Shown here: positions 24,529 to 33,331 of the stretch, one piece after another | How positions within the stretch are numbered: the first letter of the stretch is position 1 | Layout: each line of letters begins with the position of its first letter | NCBI RefSeq assembly: GCF_022750545.1 | Contig: NZ_PUIC01000016.1 | Span: forward strand, 167,530 to 231,529 | Reading direction: 5' to 3' | DNA: 64,000 bases | DNA from: Caulobacter sp. CCUG 60055 | Lineage (GTDB): Bacteria > Pseudomonadota > Alphaproteobacteria > Caulobacterales > Caulobacteraceae | Notes under the pieces: model-generated | The model's database searches: none | What the model was told of the DNA's origin: nothing | What the model saw: the letters and a program-made list of their open reading frames with translations, nothing else | Program-made: the position numbers and the translations under genes

Positions 24529-25314
24529 TCAGGGATTGGCCTTCCGGTCGGCCCACTCCGGCGGAAGCCCCAGCCGATCGACCAGGGCGCCCCGCACGCC
24601 GGGAGCATGGCCGTAGGCGTCGCATTCGCCCTCGACCGGCTTGCGATCCGGCCGGCCGTCGTGTTCGCGAAGACGGCGGCGTCGAAACGGGTCCTCGCCC
24701 CGCGACAACAGCCTGGCGAAGTCGTCGCTGAAGGCGCCCGCCATCTGATAGGCGTCGCCCACCGACGAGACCCTCGCCCCGGTGGTGAAGACGTCGGCGC
24801 CGCGCGCCCAGACCAGCACCGCCTTCTGCTTGCCGTCCATGTCGCGCGCCTCGCCCTCGACCGTCAGGCTGCCCAGGCCCACGGGCACGCGGATCGGCGA
24901 GACCACGCCGACGACCATCGAGGTCGCCGACGCGCGTGGATCGGTGAGGCCGAGCTTGGAGACCACCACGTGCACCGCCAGGTCGGCCGGCGCGTCGGCG
25001 GGAGCGATCTCGAACCGCTTGCCCAACTGCTTGCACAGAGACCGCCCGACGGCGCTCCGCACGATCTCACGTTGTTCCGGAGTGATCGCCGCCGCCGCCT
25101 CGGCGGACAGCTCGATCGGCTGTATCCGCAAGGTCCGCGCGGCCATCAGCGCGTCATGGTCGACCCACAGCTTGCCCTTGGCGCGCAGGCCCTTGCCGTC
25201 GGCGAGCCCGCCCGAGGGGCCATAGGCGCCGAGGCCGCCGCTGGGCTCGGTGCTGACGCTCGCGCAAGCCGACAACAGCAGGAAACAAGACCAAGCCGCC
25301 CATGAACGCCGCAT
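24529..25314 (-). CDS. DUF3313-type lipoprotein
   Basis: 261 residues from the ATG at 25314. A lipoprotein signal with lipobox LLSAC (Cys near residue 16) is followed by a Gly/Ser spacer and an alpha/beta domain (KGKLWVDHDALMAARTLRI, AVHVVVSKLGLTDPRASA, GSLTVEGEARDMDGKQKAVLVWARG) typical of DUF3313 envelope lipoproteins. The C-terminus is basic and Cys-containing. Location is the outer or inner membrane, periplasmic face. Function is unknown. Confidence 0.75.
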   Translation of the reverse strand: MRRSWAAWSCFLLLSACASVSTEPSGGLGAYGPSGGLADGKGLRAKGKLWVDHDALMAARTLRIQPIELSAEAAAAITPEQREIVRSAVGRSLCKQLGKRFEIAPADAPADLAVHVVVSKLGLTDPRASATSMVVGVVSPIRVPVGLGSLTVEGEARDMDGKQKAVLVWARGADVFTTGARVSSVGDAYQMAGAFSDDFARLLSRGEDPFRRRRLREHDGRPDRKPVEGECDAYGHAPGVRGALVDRLGLPPEWADRKANP

Positions 25315-25503
25315 CCGCCTGATCCTGTACTGTTTACGCGGCGGGAACTCTGCATGCGCGGCGCTGCGGCGCAACATTCATCTTTAGATTGCAGATTAAT
25401 ATGCTGTAATCATCGAGCCTCGCCCGCCCCTTGCCTCGGCGAGGCCGGCGGGCGCCTAATGGGCCGAGGCCGTCGCCCGGCCGGCCCCTCAGGACAGCCA
25501 GCC

Positions 25504-25923
25504 ATGCGCCAAGCCAGCCACAGCCTCAGCATCGCGACGCCGGGCCGCGGACTGGTCGAGATCACCGACGACATCGCCGGCTGGGCCGCCGACCAGGGCA
25601 TGGGCCAGGGCCTGCTCACCGCCTTCTGCCGCCACACCTCGGCGTCGCTGCTGATCCAGGAAAACGCCGACCCCGACGTCCGCTCCGACCTCGAGGCCTT
25701 CTTCGAGCGCCTGGCCCCGGAAGGCCCGCACCTCTACGTCCATGAGGACGAGGGCCCCGACGACATGCCGGCCCACATCCGCGCCGCCCTCACCCAGACG
25801 CATCTGTCGATACCGCTGGCGGCGGGACGGCTGGCCTTGGGGACCTGGCAGGGCGTCTATCTGTTCGAGCACCGCCGGCGGCCGCAGCGCCGGGAGATCG
25901 CGCTGCACCTCCTGGGCGAATAG
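25504..25923 (+). CDS. YjbQ family protein (UPF0047)
   Basis: 139 residues from the ATG at 25504. Signature blocks: GLLTAFCRHTSASLLIQENADPDVRSD, HEDEGPDDMPAHIRAAL, SIPLAAGRLALGTWQGVYLFEHR. This compact trimeric family is annotated as a secondary thiamine-phosphate synthase, with metal-binding His and Cys residues; the physiological role is not settled. It is divergent from the DUF3313 gene. Confidence 0.93.
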   Translation: MRQASHSLSIATPGRGLVEITDDIAGWAADQGMGQGLLTAFCRHTSASLLIQENADPDVRSDLEAFFERLAPEGPHLYVHEDEGPDDMPAHIRAALTQTHLSIPLAAGRLALGTWQGVYLFEHRRRPQRREIALHLLGE

Positions 25924-25930
25924 GCGGACC

Positions 25931-26953
25931 TCAGGCCGGCGCGGCGATCTGGGCCAGCTCGGCGTGGACCTCCGCCGCGATCTCGAACGACCGCAACCGG
26001 GCGGCGTGATCGAAGATCTGCGAGGTGACCATGATCTCGTCGGCGCCGGTGCGGGCGACGAAGGACGCCAGGGCGTCGCGCACCGTGTGCGGCGACCCGA
26101 TGGCCGAGCATGACAGCACCTGCTCCAGCGTCGCCCGCTGCTCGGCCGTCAGGCGGCTCTCGTAGCCTTCCTGCGGCGGCGGCAACGGCGTGGGATCGCC
26201 GCTGCGCAGGTTGACGAACGCCTGCATCAGCGAGGTCGACAGGAAACGGGCCTCCTCATCGGTCTCGGCCGCGAACACGTTGAAGCCCAGCATGACATGC
26301 GGCCGGTCCAGCTGCTCGGAGGGCCGGAAACGGCTGCGATAGACCTCGATGGCCTGGGTCATCATCGCCGGGGCGAAATGCGAGGCGAAGGCGTAGGGCA
26401 AGCCGAGGGCGCCGGCGAGCTGGGCCCCATAGAGGCTGGAGCCCAGGATCCAGATCGGCACGTCCAGGCCCGCCCCGGGCACGGCCCGCAGCCTCTGTCC
26501 CGGCTGGGCCTCGCGGAAATAGGCCATCACCTCCATGACGTCCTGGGGGAAGGCGTCGGCGTCGCCGCCGGCGAGATTCCGCCGCAGGGCGCGGGCCGTC
26601 ATCTGGTCCGTGCCCGGAGCCCGGCCGAGGCCGAGGTCGATGCGGCCGGGGAACAGCGAGGCCAGGGTGCCGAACTGCTCGGCGATCACCAGCGGCGCGT
26701 GATTGGGCAGCATGATCCCGCCCGCCCCGACCCGGATGGTCGAAGTGCCGGCGGCGACATGGCCGATGACCACCGCCGTGGCGGCGCTGGCCACGCCGGG
26801 CATGTTGTGGTGCTCGGCCAGCCAATAGCGGCGATAGCCCAGGCGCTCGGCGCTGCGGGCGAGATCGAGCGTGTTGCGGAAGGCGAGCGCGGCGTCGCCG
26901 CCCTGGACGATCGGCGAAAGGTCGAGAACGGAAAGCGCGGTCATGCCGCTCAT
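25931..26953 (-). CDS. LLM-class (bacterial luciferase-like) flavin-dependent oxidoreductase
   Basis: 340 residues from the ATG at 26953; an ATG three codons later is also possible. Signature blocks are [72 protein letters not shown] and [26 protein letters not shown]. This is the YhbW-like group A subset of FMN-dependent oxidoreductases. The substrate is not known. It converges on yjbQ with a gap of 7 bases. Confidence 0.9.
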   Translation of the reverse strand: MSGMTALSVLDLSPIVQGGDAALAFRNTLDLARSAERLGYRRYWLAEHHNMPGVASAATAVVIGHVAAGTSTIRVGAGGIMLPNHAPLVIAEQFGTLASLFPGRIDLGLGRAPGTDQMTARALRRNLAGGDADAFPQDVMEVMAYFREAQPGQRLRAVPGAGLDVPIWILGSSLYGAQLAGALGLPYAFASHFAPAMMTQAIEVYRSRFRPSEQLDRPHVMLGFNVFAAETDEEARFLSTSLMQAFVNLRSGDPTPLPPPQEGYESRLTAEQRATLEQVLSCSAIGSPHTVRDALASFVARTGADEIMVTSQIFDHAARLRSFEIAAEVHAELAQIAAPA

Positions 26954-27011
26954 ATGGGAGGCCGCGCCCGATCGCCAATCGGGGCCGCGTCCCGATTTTC
27001 TAGCAGCCGGC

Positions 27012-27980
27012 TCAGGCCTTCTCGGCCGTCCTGGCCGCCCGCGCCGTCGGCACCTTCCAGGTCGACGGGTCCAGGAAGCCCAGGAAGTGCGCGGGGCCGA
27101 TGGTCCGCACGCCCGCCGCCTTCTGCTCTTCGCGGGTCTCCTCGCGCAGGGCCTTCATCTGCGACCAGTGCCACTTGGGCCGGTGGTGGTGCTCGGCGTG
27201 ATAGCCGTTGTTGAGGAAGACCCAGTTGTAGACCGGCTCATAGGTCGAAACGCCGGTGGCCACCGGCACGTCCGGCTCGGCGCCCAGGTGTTCGTAATAG
27301 GCGATCAGGAACGAGATGCACTGGCCCAGGTAGTAGAACGGCGCCAGCAGCAGCACGAACTTCCAGTTGATCAGCGCCAGCACCGCATAGACCGCCACCA
27401 TCACCCAGAACTCGGTCATCGCCCGCCGGGCCTCGTCCGGCCGCTTGGCGCGGATCAGCCGCGCCACGGTGAACGGGTCGTCGTCGCGCCAGAACTGCAT
27501 GAACACATAGGACAGCATCGGCTCGGCCTTGCCGTCGGCGCCGTAGCGGTAGAGCGAGATCGGGTCGATGGTCGTGCCGTCCGCCGCCTTGCGGTCGGAA
27601 TTGCCGGCGTGGTGCCGCATGTGCACGTACTTGTACATGGTCTGCGGCACGCCGAGCTCCAGCGTCAGGGCGAACTCGGTGATCCGGTTCAAGAGCCGCG
27701 ACTTGAAGAACGGGTTGTGGATGAAGTTGTGCGAGACCGAATCCAGGTTCCAGCCGATGGAGGCGGCGTAGAGGCAGGCGCAGCCGATGCGGGCCGGCCA
27801 GGACAGCTGCGGCCAAGCGATGAAAAAGGCCAGCATCAGGCCGAGCTGGATGAACACCAGCGCAGCCGGAATGGCGTCCCAGTAGCTGTAGCGGAACAGG
27901 AACCGGTCCTTGGTCCGGCGGGGGCGGGTGACTTCCGCCGCCAGGGTTTCAGGATCGGCCATACGCGACTCCGACATCAT
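27012..27980 (-). CDS. Membrane fatty acid desaturase/hydroxylase family protein
   Basis: 322 residues with four or more hydrophobic segments. The diiron histidine boxes are visible: [21 protein letters not shown] and [14 protein letters not shown]. The protein introduces a double bond or hydroxyl into an acyl or related lipid in the inner membrane. Its start overlaps the stop of the upstream transporter gene by ATGA, so it is the third gene of an operon with two small transporter-like proteins. This suggests a lipid that is modified and moved across the membrane. Confidence 0.88.
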   Translation of the reverse strand: MMSESRMADPETLAAEVTRPRRTKDRFLFRYSYWDAIPAALVFIQLGLMLAFFIAWPQLSWPARIGCACLYAASIGWNLDSVSHNFIHNPFFKSRLLNRITEFALTLELGVPQTMYKYVHMRHHAGNSDRKAADGTTIDPISLYRYGADGKAEPMLSYVFMQFWRDDDPFTVARLIRAKRPDEARRAMTEFWVMVAVYAVLALINWKFVLLLAPFYYLGQCISFLIAYYEHLGAEPDVPVATGVSTYEPVYNWVFLNNGYHAEHHHRPKWHWSQMKALREETREEQKAAGVRTIGPAHFLGFLDPSTWKVPTARAARTAEKA

Positions 27981-28402
27981 TTCGACGGGGTTTCGGACTT
28001 CGACTCGCCGCCGATCAGCAGCACGCCCCCGACAATGGCTGCGCTGCCGAAGATCTCCAGCATGCCGACGGGCTCATGGAACACCGTCCAGCTCGCCAGG
28101 ATCACCATAACATAGCTGAGCGCCGAAATCGAAAAGGCCGAGCTGAGCTTGATCTCGGCCAGCACCACCATCCAGACGGCGAAGTTCATCAGCTCGAGCC
28201 CCACCATCGCCTGGCCCCAGGGCAGGCGCAGGGCCTTCAGCACCCAGTCGACGCCCACGGGCACGCCGGTCAGGGCCAAGGCCACATGCTTGGCGGCCAC
28301 CTGATAGCCCACGCTCAGCGCCGGCAGGGCGATCCACAGCAACGGCGCCGCCCATTTCTGGCGGAACGTGCGGGGGGGATTGGTCTTTCCGTCCATGGTC
28401 AA
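27977..28402 (-). CDS. Small EamA/SMR-like membrane protein (partner 2)
   Basis: 141 residues with four predicted helices, half the size of an EamA transporter. The end of helix 3 and the fourth helix (SYVMVILASWTVFHEPVGMLEIFGSAAIVGGVLLIGG) match the C-terminal EamA half. The N-terminus carries a short basic extension. It overlaps the upstream partner by 4 bp. Paired four-helix subunits of this sort form heterodimers, for example ArnE/ArnF, which flip undecaprenyl-linked sugars. Confidence 0.8.
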   Translation of the reverse strand: MTMDGKTNPPRTFRQKWAAPLLWIALPALSVGYQVAAKHVALALTGVPVGVDWVLKALRLPWGQAMVGLELMNFAVWMVVLAEIKLSSAFSISALSYVMVILASWTVFHEPVGMLEIFGSAAIVGGVLLIGGESKSETPSK

Positions 28403-28770
28403 ATCCCCGCCAGGCCGATGCAGAACACGCCGACCGCCACCAGGGCGGCGCCCAGCATCTGCTTGGGCCGCAGCCGCTCCTTGAGGAACAGGGCGCTGGC
28501 GATCGGCACGCCGGCGTAGTTCAGGTTGACCAGCGGGAAGGCGATGCTCAGCGGCACCTTCTGCAACAGCACCACCCAGGCCACCACCTCGACGGCCCAG
28601 AGGACGATGCCGAGCCAGACCGCCGGCTTCAGCGCCACGGCCAGCGCGTAGTTGTCGCTGTCCTGGGCGGAGTCGGCGGCGACCTTGAACAACAGCTCGC
28701 GCGACACCTCGGCGAAGATGCAGAAGGCGATGAGGCGCAAGGCCTCGGCGGTCAGAACATGCGAACTCAT
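28399..28770 (-). CDS. Small EamA/SMR-like membrane protein (partner 1)
   Basis: 123 residues, four helices. The sequence AVEVVAWVVLLQKVPLSIAFPLVNLNYAGVPIASALFLKERL is typical of four-helix EmrE/EamA-like subunits, with a Glu in the first helix (FAEVSRELLFKV). It is the first gene of a three-gene operon with a second such protein and a desaturase, all linked by ATGA overlaps. A heterodimeric lipid or lipid-linked substrate flippase is the best guess. Confidence 0.8.
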   Translation of the reverse strand: MSSHVLTAEALRLIAFCIFAEVSRELLFKVAADSAQDSDNYALAVALKPAVWLGIVLWAVEVVAWVVLLQKVPLSIAFPLVNLNYAGVPIASALFLKERLRPKQMLGAALVAVGVFCIGLAGI

Positions 28771-28911
28771 CGACCCGGCCCCGCGTCGTTCACCCCAGGC
28801 GTCATCATCGGCCGCTCCCTATCGCCACGGCGACTCCGCCGAGGGGCGGCATGTTGGCCACCGCGCCAGGCGAGCGCCAGCCCTTTCCATCGCCTTCATT
28901 TGAGGCGTTGT

Positions 28912-30285
28912 TCAGACCACGACATCGGCCGCGCCAGGGCCTTCGGCCAGGATGGCGGCGACGGCGGTCAGGGCCTGGGCCAGCACCTGCCGCTTGGCCG
29001 GCGCGCCCAGGGCGATGCGCACGCCGTTGGGCGAGACCCCGGCCGCGAAGGCCTCGGCGCCGACCAGGGCGAGGCCGCGCCGACGGGCGAGGTCGCGAAG
29101 CCGGGCCGGGTCCCAGCGCTCGGGCAGCGGCAGCCACACATGGATGGCCTCGTCGTCGCCCCGCGCCTGCGGCAGGATTTCCCGCGCCAGGGCCCGACGC
29201 GCCCGCGCCTCCGCGCGCAGCCCGCTCAGCACCTCGTCGGCGACGCCTTCCCTGATCCAGGCGGTGGCGACGGCGGCGGTCAGCGGCGAGGCCATCATCG
29301 ACACCGCCCGCAGGGCGCCGGCCAACCGGTCGGCCCAGGCCGCGTCGGGCGCCGCGACGAAGGCGACGCGCAGGCCCGGCGTCAGGCACTTCGACAAGGT
29401 GCTGAGATGGAACACCGTCCCCACGCCGAGACTGGCCAGGGCCGGCGAAGGCGTCGACGGCAGGCGGCCATAGGCGTCGTCCTCGATGATCGGCGCGCCG
29501 GCGGCGGCGGCGATCTCGACGATGCGCCGTCGGCGCTCGATCCCCATGGTCACGGCGGCGGGGTTCTGCATGGTCGGCACGCAATAGATCGCCGCCGGCG
29601 CCGCCTCGGCGCACAGTCGCGCCAGGGCGTCCGGCGCCAGGCCCTCCCCGTCGACTTCGCAACCGACCACCCGCACCCCCAGATGTCGGGCCACGCTCAG
29701 CAACCCGGGATAGGTCAGGGCCTCGCAAACGATGGTCCCGCCGGGCGGCGCCAACAGGGTCAGCAGGGCGGCCAGGGCCGTCTGCGCGCCGCTGCACGCC
29801 AGCACGCGGTCGACCGAAACCTCGCCCAGGCACGGCGCCATCCACGCCGCGCCCGCCCGCCTCTGCGCCATCGAGCCCGGGCCGGGATGGTAGGCCATCA
29901 AGGTCGCCACGTCCGTTCGCGACAGGATCGCGCGGGTGGTCTCCTCCAGGCGCCGGGCCAACGGCACGCCGAGCGGCTGCGGCGGCAGGTTCATGCTGAG
30001 GTCGATCAGGCCGGCCTCGTCCTCGCTCCGGCCCTTGACGAAGGTGCCGCGCCCGACGGCGCCCTCGATCAGGCCGCGGGCCCGGGCCAGGGCGTAGGCG
30101 CGCGTGACCGTGGTGAAGTCGACCCCCAGCCGCTGGGCCGCCGCGCGCTGGGACGGCAGCTGGTCGCCCGGCTGCAACTCCCCCTCGCCGATGGCGCGCT
30201 CCAGGGCGGCCAGCAGCCGCATGTACAGCGGCCCGGGCTCGCCCTCGAACCGCCGCAGCCACGCGTCGCCGCCCCCGTCGCCCAT
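28912..30285 (-). CDS. MocR-type transcriptional regulator (GntR HTH plus aminotransferase domain)
   Basis: 457 residues from the ATG at 30285, which has GGAG 9 bases upstream; in-frame ATGs at 30294, 30300 and 30315 are less likely, the last lying inside the operator. A winged-helix GntR domain (about 10-80, QLPSQRAAAQRLGVDFTTVTRAYALARARG) is followed by a fold-type I aminotransferase domain with GAQTALAALL, EALTYPGL, DDAYGRLPS and the PLP-Lys in HLSTLSKCLTPGLRVAF. Such regulators sense PLP-linked amino compounds and often control a divergent gene, here the DUF983 protein. Confidence 0.9.
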   Translation of the reverse strand: MGDGGGDAWLRRFEGEPGPLYMRLLAALERAIGEGELQPGDQLPSQRAAAQRLGVDFTTVTRAYALARARGLIEGAVGRGTFVKGRSEDEAGLIDLSMNLPPQPLGVPLARRLEETTRAILSRTDVATLMAYHPGPGSMAQRRAGAAWMAPCLGEVSVDRVLACSGAQTALAALLTLLAPPGGTIVCEALTYPGLLSVARHLGVRVVGCEVDGEGLAPDALARLCAEAAPAAIYCVPTMQNPAAVTMGIERRRRIVEIAAAAGAPIIEDDAYGRLPSTPSPALASLGVGTVFHLSTLSKCLTPGLRVAFVAAPDAAWADRLAGALRAVSMMASPLTAAVATAWIREGVADEVLSGLRAEARARRALAREILPQARGDDEAIHVWLPLPERWDPARLRDLARRRGLALVGAEAFAAGVSPNGVRIALGAPAKRQVLAQALTAVAAILAEGPGAADVVV

Positions 30286-30308
30286 GCTTGCCATCTCCAT
30301 GTCAAATA

Positions 30309-30352
30309 CATACAATACAAAATATTGTATGCAATAGCATGCAGATTGTATG
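30309..30352. promoter_or_regulatory. Probable MocR operator: three ATTGTATG boxes
   Basis: CATACAAT at 30309-30316 and ATTGTATG at 30324-30331 are a perfect inverted repeat with a 7-base spacer. A third copy, ATTGTATG at 30345-30352, is a direct repeat 21 bp (two helical turns) from the second. The boxes fill the AT-rich space between the divergent MocR and DUF983 genes, in GC-rich surroundings. Confidence 0.75.
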
Positions 30353-30365
30353 TAGGCATCCTCAT

Positions 30366-30761
30366 ATGGACCACGACCTCTACAACCCGCCGCCGCCGAT
30401 CGTCTCCGGCCTGCGTTGCAAGTGCCCGCGCTGTGGCGAGGGGCGCCTGTTCGACGGCTTCCTGACGCTGGCCAAGCAATGCGATCGATGCGGCCTGGAC
30501 CTGAGCTTCGCCGACCCCGCCGACGGCCCGGCCTTCTTCGTGATGAGCGGCGTGGCCGTGCTGGTCACGGCGGTGTTCCTGTGGATGGAGCTGGTGCTGC
30601 ACCCGCCGATCTGGGTCCACCTGGTGACGACATTCCCGCTGTTGCTGTTCGGCTGCCTGGGCGCCCTGCGGCCGGTGAAGGCCTGGCTCGTCGCCTCGCA
30701 GTATTTCCACAAGGCCGAAGAAGGCCAATGGGAAAGCATCGGCAAGCACGGCCCGTTCTGA
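30366..30761 (+). CDS. DUF983 membrane protein with N-terminal zinc ribbon
   Basis: 131 residues. CKCPRCGEGRLFDGFLTLAKQCDRCGLDLSF holds a four-Cys zinc ribbon, followed by ADPADGPAFFVMSGVAVLV and a second helix (HLVTTFPLLLFGCLGALR). This is the standard DUF983 layout. Function unknown; members often lie near oxidase or membrane biogenesis genes. It is divergent from the MocR gene. Confidence 0.88.
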   Translation: MDHDLYNPPPPIVSGLRCKCPRCGEGRLFDGFLTLAKQCDRCGLDLSFADPADGPAFFVMSGVAVLVTAVFLWMELVLHPPIWVHLVTTFPLLLFGCLGALRPVKAWLVASQYFHKAEEGQWESIGKHGPF

Positions 30762-30869
30762 ACGCCGCCCCGGCGGCCGACTGGACATCCCACGCCGGCC
30801 GCCTAATCTGATCCTTTGTCGCCAAAACCGGGACCGATCCTGGAATGGCGTTGCGGGGGATCGCTCAGT

Positions 30870-32960
30870 ATGCGTCAGTTCTTGCTTTTCTCGGTCGCCG
30901 CCGTGGCGTTGACCTGCGCGGCGCCGGGCCAAGCCGCCTCCAGCCAGGCGACGGACGCGCCGCCCCGGCTGTTCGAGGGCCGCGACCTGTTCGGCCTGCG
31001 CTACGCCAGCCAGCCCGAGATCCGTCCCGACGGCGCCGTGGTCGCCTATGTGCGGGTGACCAACGACATCATGACCGACCGCGCCCGACGCGCCATCTGG
31101 ACGATCGACCTCAAGACCGGCGCCCAGACGCCGGTGACCGGCGACGAAGGCTCCAGCTTCGCGCCGCGCTGGTCCCCGGACGGCGCGCGCCTGGCCTATG
31201 TCGCAGCCGCGCCGGGCGCCTCGCCCCAGATCTTCGTCCGCTGGATGGCCAGCGGCCAGACCGCCCGCGTCGCGACGCTGGAATCCGCCCCGGCCTCCAT
31301 CGCCTGGTCGCCGGACGGCCGCAGCATCGCCTTCACCATGCAGACCCCGGCCGAGGGCGAAAAGCTCGGCTCGGCGCCGGCCAAGCCGGAGGGCGCGAAG
31401 TGGGCCGACCCCCTGAAGGTCATCAGCAAGGTGATCTACCGCGCCGACGGCGAGGGCTATCTCAAGCCGGGCCGCAACCACGTCTTCGTCGTCTCCGCCG
31501 ACGGCGGCGCCCCCCGCCAGCTCACCTTCGGCGCCTATGACGACGAGGGCCCGCTGTCCTGGAGCGCCGACGGCCGCGCCATCCTGTTCTCCGGCAATCG
31601 CGTGGCCGACGCCGAGCGCGACCCGCAGGAAAGCGAAATCTACAGCGTGTCGGTCGCCGACGGCGCGGTGACCGCGCTGACCCATCGAAAGGGCCCGGAC
31701 GGCTCCCCGGCGGTGTCGCCCGACGGCGGCAAGATCGCCTATGTCGGCTTCGACGACCACTATCGCGGTTACGAGAACCGGCGGCTCTACGTCATGGACC
31801 GCGACGGCGGCGGCGCCCGCGTGCTCACCGCCGCCCTCGACCGCAGCGTCGAGGATCCGCGCTGGTCCGCCGACGGCCGCAGCATCTACATCTCCTACGC
31901 CGACAAGGGCGCGACCAAGGTCGCCCGCGTCAGCCTGGACGGCAAGATCGAGACGGTCGCCGAGGGCCTGGCCGGCGGCGGACTCGACCGCCCCTACAGC
32001 GGCGGCGAGTTCTCGGTGTCGAAATCGGGGGCCGTCGCCTTCACCCAGGGCGCGCCGGACCAGCCGCCGGACCTGGCCGTAGCGCGCGGCCGCGAGGTCA
32101 CCCGCCTCACCCGCCTCAACGACGACCTGTTCGCCGGCAAGACCCTGGCCAAGGTTCAGCCGCTGCCGACGGTCTCGTCGTTCGACAAGAAGCCGATCGA
32201 CGCCTGGATCGTCACGCCGCCCGGCTTCGATCCGTCGCGCAAATACCCGCTGATCCTCGAAATCCACGGCGGCCCCTTCGCCAGCTACGGGCCGATGTTC
32301 GCGAGCGACAACCAGCTCTATGCGGCGGCGGGCTATGTGGTGGTCTACGCCAATCCTCGCGGCTCGACCTCCTATGGCGAAGCCTTCGCCAACGAGATCG
32401 ACCGCAACTATCCCAGCCATGACTACGACGATCTGATGAGCGTGGTCGACGCGGCCATCGCCAAGGGCTTCGTCGATCCCGACCGCCTCTATGTCACCGG
32501 AGGATCGGGCGGCGGCGCCCTGACCGCATGGATCGTCGGCAAGACCAACCGCTTCCGCGCCGCGGCCGCCCAGAAGCCGGTGATCGACTGGGCCAGCCAG
32601 GTGCTGACCACCGACGGCTACACCTTCATGGCCAAGTATTGGTTCGGCAAGATGCCCTGGGAGGACCCGCAGGCCTATTGGGCGCGCTCGCCCCTGTCGC
32701 TGGTCGGGGCGGTGACGACGCCCACCCTGGTGGTGGTCGGCGAGGAGGACTACCGCACGCCGGTCAGCGAGTCCGAACAATATTATCAGGCCTTGCAGCT
32801 GCGCGGCGTGCCGACCGCCCTGGTCAAGGTGCCGGGAGCCTCGCACGGCGGCCTCGCCAACCGGCCCTCGCAATCGGCCGCCAAGGCCAGCGCGATCCTG
32901 GCCTGGTTCGAGCGCTACAAGACCGCCGCCCCGCCCGCCGCCGCCGCTCCGGGGCGTTGA
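30870..32960 (+). CDS. S9-family (prolyl oligopeptidase-like) peptidase, exported
   Basis: 696 residues from the ATG at 30870, with a signal peptide (MRQFLLFSVAAVALTCAAPG). A beta-propeller with repeated SPDG blocks (SFAPRWSPDGARLAY, SIAWSPDGRSIAF, LSWSADGRAILF) covers about residues 40-420. The alpha/beta hydrolase domain has LILEIHGGPFASYG, the nucleophile in YVTGGSGGGALTAWI (about residue 548), Asp in VGEEDYRTPVSES and His in PGASHGGLANRPSQ. It is a periplasmic dipeptidyl- or oligopeptidase. Confidence 0.93.
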   Translation: MRQFLLFSVAAVALTCAAPGQAASSQATDAPPRLFEGRDLFGLRYASQPEIRPDGAVVAYVRVTNDIMTDRARRAIWTIDLKTGAQTPVTGDEGSSFAPRWSPDGARLAYVAAAPGASPQIFVRWMASGQTARVATLESAPASIAWSPDGRSIAFTMQTPAEGEKLGSAPAKPEGAKWADPLKVISKVIYRADGEGYLKPGRNHVFVVSADGGAPRQLTFGAYDDEGPLSWSADGRAILFSGNRVADAERDPQESEIYSVSVADGAVTALTHRKGPDGSPAVSPDGGKIAYVGFDDHYRGYENRRLYVMDRDGGGARVLTAALDRSVEDPRWSADGRSIYISYADKGATKVARVSLDGKIETVAEGLAGGGLDRPYSGGEFSVSKSGAVAFTQGAPDQPPDLAVARGREVTRLTRLNDDLFAGKTLAKVQPLPTVSSFDKKPIDAWIVTPPGFDPSRKYPLILEIHGGPFASYGPMFASDNQLYAAAGYVVVYANPRGSTSYGEAFANEIDRNYPSHDYDDLMSVVDAAIAKGFVDPDRLYVTGGSGGGALTAWIVGKTNRFRAAAAQKPVIDWASQVLTTDGYTFMAKYWFGKMPWEDPQAYWARSPLSLVGAVTTPTLVVVGEEDYRTPVSESEQYYQALQLRGVPTALVKVPGASHGGLANRPSQSAAKASAILAWFERYKTAAPPAAAAPGR

Positions 32961-33127
32961 CGCGCCCCGGAGTTTCCCCCTGGGCGCGCATCGCGCCGCC
33001 ATACAATCGACACTTGGCGAATTCAGGAAATTGATGGAATGCTATGGTTAAGCAGCTCCGGATTTCCGATCCGCCGGCGTCTGTAGGTGTCGAGTAGCGT
33101 GCGTTGCGAGCACTAGGGGGCCTCGCC

Positions 33128-33310
33128 TTGGATTTCTTTGACGAGTTGGTTGAAGAGTTGATGGATTATCGGATCGCCCTCGACAAGATAGGCGGCCCGC
33201 CCGAGGTCTCCAACGTCGAGCGGCTCAAGGCCACTCTGGAGCGAGCCATCATCGAAGCGAACGTCTGCGCGCGGGCGGCCCGCAAGGCCTCGCCCCCGGC
33301 GGCGGCCTGA
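33128..33310 (+). CDS. Small helical hypothetical protein (60 residues)
   Basis: A TTG start at 33128 is preceded at good distance by a GGGGG run; an upstream in-frame TTG at 33104 is less likely. The sequence (MDFFDELVEELMDYRIALDKIG, then NVERLKATLERAIIEANVCARAARKA) looks like two amphipathic helices. It converges on the DUF6456-like gene with a 21-base gap. No family is recognised. Confidence 0.55.
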   Translation: MDFFDELVEELMDYRIALDKIGGPPEVSNVERLKATLERAIIEANVCARAARKASPPAAA

Positions 33311-33331
33311 CCGGCGAGCCCTCGACGGGAC

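Noticed and set aside
30069..33002. 977-codon minus-strand ORF opposite the S9 peptidase
   Set aside because: Antisense artefact; it also runs through the MocR operator and DUF983 gene.
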